Shown one piece after another: positions 53,770 to 64,000 of a DNA stretch of 64,000 bases. Within the stretch, counting starts at the first letter, position 1; every line of letters begins with the position of its first letter. Under the pieces are notes generated by a model. The model was not told the DNA's origin. It saw only the letters and a list, made by a program, of their open reading frames with translations, and searched no databases. This DNA comes from a bacterium (GTDB lineage: Bacteria > Bdellovibrionota > Bacteriovoracia > Bacteriovoracales > Bacteriovoracaceae), in NCBI GenBank assembly GCA_030425045.1, contig JAUHVL010000013.1, forward strand, positions 23,734 through 87,733, given 5' to 3'. The position numbers and the translations under genes were made by a program.

Positions 53770-55761
53770 CTAATAAACAATGCCAGGCCAGGCCACTGGA
53801 CGCCCACCTGGTATAGGAATAGGGATCATTTGAGGAGTAAAAGGAACGAATTCTATCGGTTCTTCGAGAGTTATATCACCTCCCTCTTCCTCAGGATCAC
53901 CGCCTGTTTCTTCAGGATCATCTTCAGTTGGTCTAGGACGAGGGTCTTCCTGTTCAGTACAACCCATACCACAAATAAGTAATTTTAATCCTGTATTTGC
54001 GTGTCTATTTTCAGCAACAGGAAGAACGGTATTTATTTTATCGAGAAGTGAACTTCTTCTACTCGACTGATAATAATAACATGCATCTCTTTGGCAAATT
54101 TCTTGTAATCGACTTTGCTTTCTCTCACTTATTGATTCAAGGTCACTAAAATCATCACATTGTTCATTTTGAAATCTTTCCCTAGCAGTTTCAAAATCTT
54201 CTCTTTCTTCATCTTCTACATTTCCAAAAGCGCCAGGCATTTCAGCAATTCTCAACTCAATGAGAACATCTCTTAATGCTCTTTCAGTAATCACATCTTC
54301 CATAAAATCGATAATCGCCGTATCGCTATTTTCAGCATTCAACTCAGCTAATCGTTGATCATAATCTCCGTTTCCAAGTCGAGCCACGCACGTTCTATTA
54401 AGGCTAGACATTGTGATATCACTTTCAATATCAAAACATGTCTCTTGAGGTATCGTAGGTTCTGGGTCGGTTTGCACAGGATCTGTTTGCACAGGCTCCG
54501 TTTGTTCAGGCTCTGTTTGTTCAGGCTCTGTTTGTTCAGGCTCTGTTTGTTCAGGCTCTGTTTGTTCAGGCTCTGTTTGTTCAGGCTCCGTTTGTTCAGG
54601 CTCCGTTTGTTCAGGCTCCGTTTGTACAGGATCTCCTCCTTGCACAACAGTTAAGTTAATCGTAGCGCCATCACCAGCATTAATATTAAATCCACCGGAT
54701 TCAGCATTCTGAATCACTCCATTAGGTCCTTGAAAAACACCGTTAGGTCCTACTTGAATTTGCTGAGTTTGTTGTAATACAGCGGTTTCTGAATTAAGTC
54801 TTGGTCCCGTTTCTGTCACAGCATCTTCACCGTCTCTCACAACTTCAGAATCAGTAGCAGCTCGTCTTTGTCCTTCCTCTACTCCTGCTTGAAAAGTTTG
54901 CATTTCATCTGCACTTGGACCTCGTCTTGCTTGACCTGCCTCTATTAACTGATGTCTTCTTCTTGCGGCTTCAAGTTCTTCTCTTCTCCGTGCTAACTCT
55001 GCCTCATCACTCTCTTGAGAAAGCGAGAGTTGATGTTGACGTATTTCTTCAGCCGTAGGTCCTCTTCTTGCCTGACCAGCTTCAATTTGTTGCTGAAGAC
55101 GAATCTCTTCAGCTGTAGGTCCTCTTCTTGCCTGCCCAGCTTCTCTTTGTTGTTGAAGACGAATCTCTTCAGCAGTTGGACCTCTTCTCGCTGTTCCCGC
55201 TTCGATCATTTCATGTCTAATTCTGGCAGCTTCTAATGCCTCTCTTCTTCTTTCTAACTCTAAAACGTCATCTTCACTTGGCCTGACGACGAGTAACTGT
55301 TGAGAGTCATCTCCTGTTCTATCTGACGATGGCCCTCTACTATGATCACCAGCTTCAATCATTTCATGATTTAATCTTGTCGCCTCAAGCTGGCGACGCC
55401 TTCTTTCTAGCTCAGCAATATCACTTTCATCTGGTCTAACAACAAGTGTGCCTGTTGAAAGATCATCCAAGCTTGGCCCTCTTTGGTGCTGACCACTCTC
55501 AATCAAGTCATGATTTAATCTTGTAAGCCCCAACTCATTTCTTAAAACTTCTATTCTTTCTTCGAGTAGAGCAAGTTCACGCTGCTCACTAGTCGTTAAA
55601 CTTCTTTCACGTGAGAACGCCTCAATTCTCTGATGCTCAATTACTTTTTCTTCTAATTCTTCTCTTAAATCCTGAAGTCTTTCACTATCAGAAGAGCTTG
55701 AATAAGTATGAAAACTTATAAGAAAGGGGATCAGAATTAATAGTAATTTCTTTGCAAACAT
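53770..55761 (-). CDS. Repeat-rich exported protein
   Basis: Not recognised. The 663 residues have a signal peptide (about 1-20). The region around residues 60-310 holds at least four approximate 50-residue repeats of type RRxxLEAARxxHxxIEAGxxxRGPxxxE, probably helical, with a 17-residue unit based on EAGQARRGPTAEEI present three times in tandem. Then comes a run of about nine TEPEQ units (about residues 378-425), a cysteine-containing domain with five to seven cysteines, and a proline/acidic tail. Such layouts are seen in surface or envelope-spanning proteins; a role is not known. Confidence 0.72.
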   Translation of the reverse strand: MFAKKLLLILIPFLISFHTYSSSSDSERLQDLREELEEKVIEHQRIEAFSRERSLTTSEQRELALLEERIEVLRNELGLTRLNHDLIESGQHQRGPSLDDLSTGTLVVRPDESDIAELERRRRQLEATRLNHEMIEAGDHSRGPSSDRTGDDSQQLLVVRPSEDDVLELERRREALEAARIRHEMIEAGTARRGPTAEEIRLQQQREAGQARRGPTAEEIRLQQQIEAGQARRGPTAEEIRQHQLSLSQESDEAELARRREELEAARRRHQLIEAGQARRGPSADEMQTFQAGVEEGQRRAATDSEVVRDGEDAVTETGPRLNSETAVLQQTQQIQVGPNGVFQGPNGVIQNAESGGFNINAGDGATINLTVVQGGDPVQTEPEQTEPEQTEPEQTEPEQTEPEQTEPEQTEPEQTEPEQTEPVQTDPVQTDPEPTIPQETCFDIESDITMSSLNRTCVARLGNGDYDQRLAELNAENSDTAIIDFMEDVITERALRDVLIELRIAEMPGAFGNVEDEEREDFETARERFQNEQCDDFSDLESISERKQSRLQEICQRDACYYYQSSRRSSLLDKINTVLPVAENRHANTGLKLLICGMGCTEQEDPRPRPTEDDPEETGGDPEEEGGDITLEEPIEFVPFTPQMIPIPIPGGRPVAWPGIVY
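54464..54628. repeat. Tandem array of a 15-base unit
   Basis: Eleven units with nine nearly identical central copies (54494-54628) of a 15-base unit reading GGCTCTGTTTGTTCA on the plus strand. The most frequent change is T to C at one position. Being a multiple of three, it encodes TEPEQ repeats on the minus strand, and gain or loss of units keeps the frame. Confidence 0.95.
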
Positions 55762-55873
55762 AGTGTCTTACTCAATTTGTAAAAATACTTTTCAACCCCT
55801 TATCGTCTATTATACCCGATAACTTTACTCCAACTCTTGTCTTAATAATTACAGGGATGTATAAAGGCTCTGT

Positions 55874-56449
55874 ATGAATGAAAGTGAAAAAAGTTCGAAT
55901 AATCAAGTAGTTAACAATGAGCCTAGGCATATTGTTGTCGTTGATGACGAAATTGATATAGCAAAACCACTGGCAGATTTTTTTAAAAGCTATGACTTTA
56001 AGGCAGACTTTTATATTAACCCTAAGGAATTACTAGAACAGATTAATAAAAATAATGTTCCCGACATCATTCTCTCCGATATCAAGATGCCACAAATTGA
56101 TGGCATTTCTTTATTAAAAGAAATTAGAAAGCAAAATCATGCTGTCCCAATTGTTTTTATCTCAGCTCATATGGATAAAGATATTATGCTTGAAGCAATT
56201 GAGTATGGAGTCTCTGGATTTATTGAAAAGCCTTTTCACTATGCCAACATTATTAGCTTAGTAAACAATATTCTCAAAAAGCAACAAGCTATTGCCCTAC
56301 TTAACCGCAGTATAAATTGTCTCTATTATCAATTTAAAGAACTTGATCAATACCTTGAACAAAACGGAAAAACTTCTTTAAGAGACTTATTAAAAGATGA
56401 ACTTGAAAACCTCATCGAACAAAGAAATCAATTAAACGAACTAATCTAA
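55874..56449 (+). CDS. Response regulator with C-terminal helical extension
   Basis: A 191-residue protein with one receiver domain (about residues 18-135). The acidic pocket is VVVDDE, the phospho-acceptor Asp is in IILSDIKMP, the switch Ser in VFISAH and the conserved Lys in EKPF. There is no DNA-binding or enzymatic output domain; the remaining 55 residues are a predicted helix. It may act by protein contact or be a phospho-relay or adaptor. No kinase lies next to it. It shares CTAA with the protease gene tail to tail. Confidence 0.88.
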   Translation: MNESEKSSNNQVVNNEPRHIVVVDDEIDIAKPLADFFKSYDFKADFYINPKELLEQINKNNVPDIILSDIKMPQIDGISLLKEIRKQNHAVPIVFISAHMDKDIMLEAIEYGVSGFIEKPFHYANIISLVNNILKKQQAIALLNRSINCLYYQFKELDQYLEQNGKTSLRDLLKDELENLIEQRNQLNELI

Positions 56450-57795
56450 TAGTAAAACTTATTCAAATAAGTCCCAACGAGATTTAATAACGAATTTTTA
56501 TCGCTACAATTATTTATTGAAACTTCATTCTCTGAACTTTGATCAGAGATAAACTTTATTGCACATTTATTTAAAAAAGATCTACCGACAACTTGATACT
56601 CAGCAAACTGTGTTCCATATAATTTAACCCCATAAAGAGATGTTAAATTATCAATATTCTTATTTATTATTCCATTTACTAATGAGCTTTCATTTAGTCC
56701 AAGTGGTATTCCTAAAACAGAGGACATTTTAGAAACTTCTTCAAAATTACCATCACAACCATTAGAGTCAGAGCATTGATTAATAGTCATACACCTTTTT
56801 CCGTTACTTCCATTAATGGCAATATAATCAGTCTCTCCTCTCACGAGGATACCTTCAACGACTCCTGTATTTGCATTAATAACAGCAGAACCAGAATTAC
56901 CAGCAAACGTATCTAGATTTGCTGTAAAATAATCATTTTCGGAATTATCTTTTACTTCAGCTCCATCGGCTATCTTAATAGGCAGACCAGAAGGATTTCC
57001 AATAACAACTAAGGGATCACCAACTTTTAATTTTTCAGTATCCATTCTCCATCTAAAAAACTTTCGATCTGTTACCTTTCTATCAATTTTTATAACGGCG
57101 TAATCTAGACCGGTATCATAATCTAAAACTTGTTCAATTATTTCACTACAGCCAAAAATAGAATCATCTCCGATGGAGACTTTATCTTTTGTATAGTCTA
57201 AAACCCAATAATTTTCATCACAATCATATTGGTCTTCAACACAATGGCCAGCTGTTACAACAATGTCTGGTCCCACTAAAAATCCCGAGCAACGAGCTGC
57301 CGTCAGTTGGGTTGAAAATCTTTCACCATCACAAAGGGAGTAGCGGTCTTTTAAAGTTTTAGCGACAAGCTTACCATCATTTCTAATTTTATTTTTTGAA
57401 ATTTGAGCTATTGTAGATCGTCCCCAATTTCTATATGAGCTATTGAGAGAATCTTCTAAATCAACACGATTGTCTTCACCATAGACTAACTTTGCAACCA
57501 CCTCGGCCCTTGAAGAATACTTTCTTTCTGAACTAATTTCAGATAATAAAGTTTTTACTTCAGCTGATGGATCTAACGTTTCACCACCATCTTTACACTT
57601 AACTCCATCATGAAGAGAGATAAAATTATTAAGATTATTTTTTAACTTACTTGCATTATTTGAACTAGGAGTGGTCATCAAAAGACTAAAGCTTTGTTGT
57701 AGCGATTGATAATTATTTAAAAAGTTTTCTTCGCAATCTTTTTCACAACCAAAAAGAATTAGACTGATTATTACTAGTACTCTTTTATCTACCAC
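56446..57795 (-). CDS. Trypsin-like serine protease lipoprotein
   Basis: A 449-residue protein with a lipobox ILFGC near residue 17. The chymotrypsin-fold triad is visible: His in VTAGHCVEDQ, Asp in DYAVIKIDRKV and Ser in FAGNSGSAV. Cysteines near each may form disulfides. The N-terminal 100 residues show no known domain. Lipidation would hold it at the periplasmic or outer face of a membrane. In predatory bacteria many such proteases are expected; involvement in predation is inferred only. GTG start at 57795. Confidence 0.85.
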   Translation of the reverse strand: MVDKRVLVIISLILFGCEKDCEENFLNNYQSLQQSFSLLMTTPSSNNASKLKNNLNNFISLHDGVKCKDGGETLDPSAEVKTLLSEISSERKYSSRAEVVAKLVYGEDNRVDLEDSLNSSYRNWGRSTIAQISKNKIRNDGKLVAKTLKDRYSLCDGERFSTQLTAARCSGFLVGPDIVVTAGHCVEDQYDCDENYWVLDYTKDKVSIGDDSIFGCSEIIEQVLDYDTGLDYAVIKIDRKVTDRKFFRWRMDTEKLKVGDPLVVIGNPSGLPIKIADGAEVKDNSENDYFTANLDTFAGNSGSAVINANTGVVEGILVRGETDYIAINGSNGKRCMTINQCSDSNGCDGNFEEVSKMSSVLGIPLGLNESSLVNGIINKNIDNLTSLYGVKLYGTQFAEYQVVGRSFLNKCAIKFISDQSSENEVSINNCSDKNSLLNLVGTYLNKFYY

Positions 57796-57972
57796 TACGA
57801 CCTCACACGAATGCCTTATCTCATTAAGTTAACAAAATCAGACACACTGCACAACTGAGCACTATTTTCCATCCCCTTATACTCTATGAGTTGTTTAGTT
57901 TTAATAACTTAGACGAAAAAAAGTAATTTAATGTCTTTCAACACTATTTTAAAAATTGATTAAATTATGCAA

Positions 57973-58476
57973 TTAACTTGTGCTTTTTCTCTTAAGGAAA
58001 TACTGATAAAAAATTCGCACTCCAGGCATTTCTAAGAACGTCTCTTTTATCGTTCCCTCTATGAAAAATGGAGAAGTAAATAATAACGTCCCGGCTAAAA
58101 GAAACTGTGTTTCGAAACCAATATCTAACGTAAACTTCGTTCCTATATGCATGAGTAGAATTGAAAATGCATAAAGTTTCCATAAATAAGGTCTAAAGAA
58201 AACAATAAAGATCGTACACTCAAGATAAATAGCGACTAAATAAAAAGGCCAGCCTAAAAGAGGATTATTAGCAATAAACTCGGCTCCCTCTGGCAAATTA
58301 CCTGTCTTGATCAAGTATTCAGAAATAACATAAGTCAAAGCCTTGTAGTTCCAAATACCAAGATTATCAAAAATTAATTGGTACACACCACCGACTATAA
58401 GTTTCCAGAAACCCGCCATAACATAAGTGAAAATAAAAATAAAAAAGGAGTACCAATACCAGCTAATGAACCGCAC
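57973..58476 (-). CDS. Membrane protein of unknown function
   Basis: Not recognised. A 167-residue protein with about four hydrophobic helices (residues about 7-28, 75-95, 98-115 and 122-140), reminiscent of DoxX/MauE-type or HTTM-type folds, but no signature is certain. A GTG start with no clear ribosome binding site. It is isolated between the protease and the rRNA operon, and the rRNA terminator lies in the short gap upstream of its start, so it needs its own promoter. Confidence 0.6.
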   Translation of the reverse strand: MRFISWYWYSFFIFIFTYVMAGFWKLIVGGVYQLIFDNLGIWNYKALTYVISEYLIKTGNLPEGAEFIANNPLLGWPFYLVAIYLECTIFIVFFRPYLWKLYAFSILLMHIGTKFTLDIGFETQFLLAGTLLFTSPFFIEGTIKETFLEMPGVRIFYQYFLKRKSTS

Positions 58477-58510
58477 TATTTACTGGTAACGATGACTTAA
58501 AATTAAAGGC

Positions 58511-58542
58511 AAAAAAAAAAGCCATCACAAGGATGGCTTTTT
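58511..58542 (-). terminator. Intrinsic terminator of the rRNA operon
   Basis: On the minus strand, a stem AAAGCCATC/GATGGCTTT with a five-base loop is followed by ten T residues, shortly after the 3' end of 5S rRNA. Confidence 0.92.
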
Positions 58543-58552
58543 ATATAAAAGA

Positions 58553-58671
58553 TTGGTGCACTTTGCTATTCTCACACTCAGTTCCCCGAGCACTACCTTC
58601 GCCGATGGCGGGCTTAACTGCCGAGTTCGGGATGGGATCGGGTGTTTCCCCACCGCTATCAGCACACCAAA
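58553..58671 (-). rRNA. rrf: 5S ribosomal RNA
   Basis: About 118 bases. The conserved interior AAACACCCGATCCCATCCCG and GAACTCGGCAGTTAAG are present on the minus strand, and the ends TTGGTG and CACCAA pair to form helix I. Ends are estimated within a few bases from this pairing. Confidence 0.93.
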
Positions 58672-58901
58672 ATTGAGATCAACTTTTGGTCTGTTTACGT
58701 CGTCAGCTTCGAGATCTCATTCGGTCGACGTACAGTCGTACGACTCCCTCTTTCGACTCTTTACTTCCTAGTAACCAAACCAAAACTTGAACTCAATCCT
58801 TCGCATGGTTACTGCCGTAAACTAGTTTCCTTATATCATTCACAAAACGAAACTAGAATAGAAGATGAACCCATAATTAACACTCGTGTAAAGCTTACAA
58901 A
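58672..58901 (-). other. 23S-5S spacer with processing-stem arm
   Basis: The 230-base spacer holds no gene. The part at 58835-58881 is complementary to 61921-61968, on the other side of 23S, and would form the RNase III processing stem. The rest (58672-58834) shows no clear feature. Confidence 0.7.
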
Positions 58902-61813
<2,912 letters not shown>

Positions 61814-61920
61814 ACCTACAAAATCACATTACGAACCTAGTTATCGCTAACTATGTTCTCATAATTTTAATCATCGTTTTATAAACCATTAACACAAGTG
61901 TCGTTATTTAAATTTAACTT

Positions 61921-61968
61921 GTTAATTATGGGTTCTCGTCTTCTATCTAATTCCGTTATGTGAATGAT
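61921..61968 (-). promoter_or_regulatory. 23S processing-stem arm, upstream side
   Basis: About 48 bases are complementary, with few mismatches, to 58835-58881 beyond the 3' end of 23S. The two would base-pair and bracket 23S rRNA in the primary transcript, the known target of RNase III. Confidence 0.75.
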
Positions 61969-61999
61969 AAAGAATAAAAAAGATTCAAAGCTAATTTGT

Positions 62000-62076
62000 T
62001 GGTGGGTCTGGCTGGACTCGAACCAGCGACCCCGTCCTTATCAGGGACGTACTCTAACCAGCTGAGCTACAGACCC
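62000..62076 (-). tRNA. tRNA-Ile (anticodon GAT)
   Basis: A 77-base cloverleaf including an encoded 3' CCA. The acceptor stem GGGTCTG pairs with CAGACCC, the D-loop and the T-arm GCTGGTTCGAGTCCAGC are standard, and the anticodon loop CTGATAA gives anticodon GAT, reading isoleucine AUC/AUU codons. Confidence 0.98.
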
Positions 62077-62200
62077 GAATTAACCTGAATCTCAAAAATA
62101 TAAAAGAGAAGAGATAGATGTTTTAAACGTTTGACCTCGAATGTGATGAGCATAAATTTAATTGCTGTTACCAACAATTAGAACTCACCAATCAATCCGT

Positions 62201-63733
<1,533 letters not shown>

Positions 63734-64000
63734 AAAATATGATCTTAAAATTTTTAAAATTCATTCAACCTAGAAATATCCGATTGCTCATTTGATTACT
63801 AATTGACGGAAATTAATTTCTTAATTCCTTGTATTAATAAAAAAAGTAAACATCAGACTCCGACTTGCTCATTAACTAAGCTTTCTAGTTTCGTCGGAAT
63901 ACAGACGTTTAAAACTTCTTCTATCTCTTCTCGTCTTAAATAAACCCCGAAGGGTTTAATTCTTATACTTCTCTAAAATGTTAAAGATCTGGCTTTCTCA
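63734..64000 (-). promoter_or_regulatory. rRNA leader with boxA, tetraloop hairpin and 16S processing arm
   Basis: The 267-base leader lies upstream of 16S; its promoter is outside the window. It contains AGATCTTTAACA (63990-63979), matching the boxA antitermination site, then a perfect seven-base-pair hairpin TAAACCC/GGGTTTA with a TTCG loop (63958-63941), then the arm at about 63904-63935 that pairs with about 62105-62132 beyond the 16S 3' end. Confidence 0.8.

Larger units (their letters stand above)
61814..62200 (-). other. 16S-23S internal transcribed spacer
   Basis: A 387-base AT-rich spacer holding one tRNA gene (tRNA-Ile) and two processing-stem arms (61921-61968 for 23S and about 62105-62132 for 16S). 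No tRNA-Ala is present. Confidence 0.85.

Noticed and set aside
54355..54654. Open frames on both strands over the 15-base repeats
   Set aside because: They are consequences of the repeat having a period divisible by three; only the minus-strand frame with signal peptide and long context is a gene.

Overview
The window is a chromosomal segment of an AT-rich Gram-negative bacterium that most resembles the predatory Bdellovibrionota, especially Bacteriovorax/Halobacteriovorax. That placement is an inference from gene content: a bacterial mevalonate operon with a type 2 IPP isomerase, a short flagellin of about 277 residues, a PrkA-YeaH-SpoVR set, many secreted proteins and lipoproteins of no known family, frequent TTG/GTG starts, and lysine/asparagine/isoleucine-rich coding. 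The 16S gene is included (minus strand, about 62201-63733), so taxonomy could be settled directly. No prophage, insertion sequence or CRISPR array was seen.

Layout. 1-2239: tail of a phosphonate-type binding protein, its ABC ATPase and permease, and a PilZ-like protein. 2241-4430: acetyltransferase, App1-like phosphatase and two small membrane proteins. 4448-9114 (minus): housekeeping block of rpoH-like sigma factor, rpsO, pnp, dut, a PHA-granule-type protein and a 2Fe-2S ferredoxin. 9135-16211: secreted and TPR-like unknowns, then a FecR-barrel protein next to a Cache/HAMP histidine kinase. 16285-20987: prkA-yeaH-spoVR, divergent from a PP2C phosphatase. 21163-28218 (plus): PP2C, M23 peptidase, secA, an acidic protein with a YbjQ-like tail, and a short GlpD-like oxidase. 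28184-30844: two related outer-membrane barrel proteins. 30926-34511: small protein, trxB, a crotonase and a degenerate REC/HD-GYP protein. 34628-37570: small lipoproteins, a candidate small RNA, a small ferredoxin and a DnaQ-like exonuclease. 37673-39936: fused E1 dehydrogenase and a small membrane protein. 39922-43964: Rsm22-like methyltransferase, flagellin and two arginine-handling hydrolases. 44015-48342: large unknown, paired lipoproteins and a PhoD-like hydrolase. 48320-53713 (minus): fni, HMG-CoA reductase, GYDIA-type kinase, mvaD and mevalonate kinase. 53770-58476: repeat-rich secreted protein, response regulator, secreted trypsin-like protease and a membrane protein. 58511-64000 (minus): a complete rRNA operon, 16S - tRNA-Ile - 23S - 5S, with processing stems, leader signals and terminator.

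How the genes work together. The mevalonate genes convert HMG-CoA to IPP and DMAPP in one translationally coupled transcript; HMG-CoA synthase is not in the window. PrkA, YeaH and SpoVR form the conserved stress or stationary-phase set, and the divergent PP2C phosphatase is a plausible but unproven antagonist of the kinase. The pnp leader carries two stem-loops in the position of the autoregulatory leader known in enterobacteria. Genes are tightly packed: same-strand neighbours often share ATGA or TAATG junctions, and many convergent pairs overlap at their stop codons.

The least expected item is a short stretch of the minus strand at 34893-34975. It has a consensus -10 box, two predicted hairpins with GGA in the loop, and a strong terminator with nine T residues, which together suggest an unannotated small RNA, possibly of the CsrA-binding kind.
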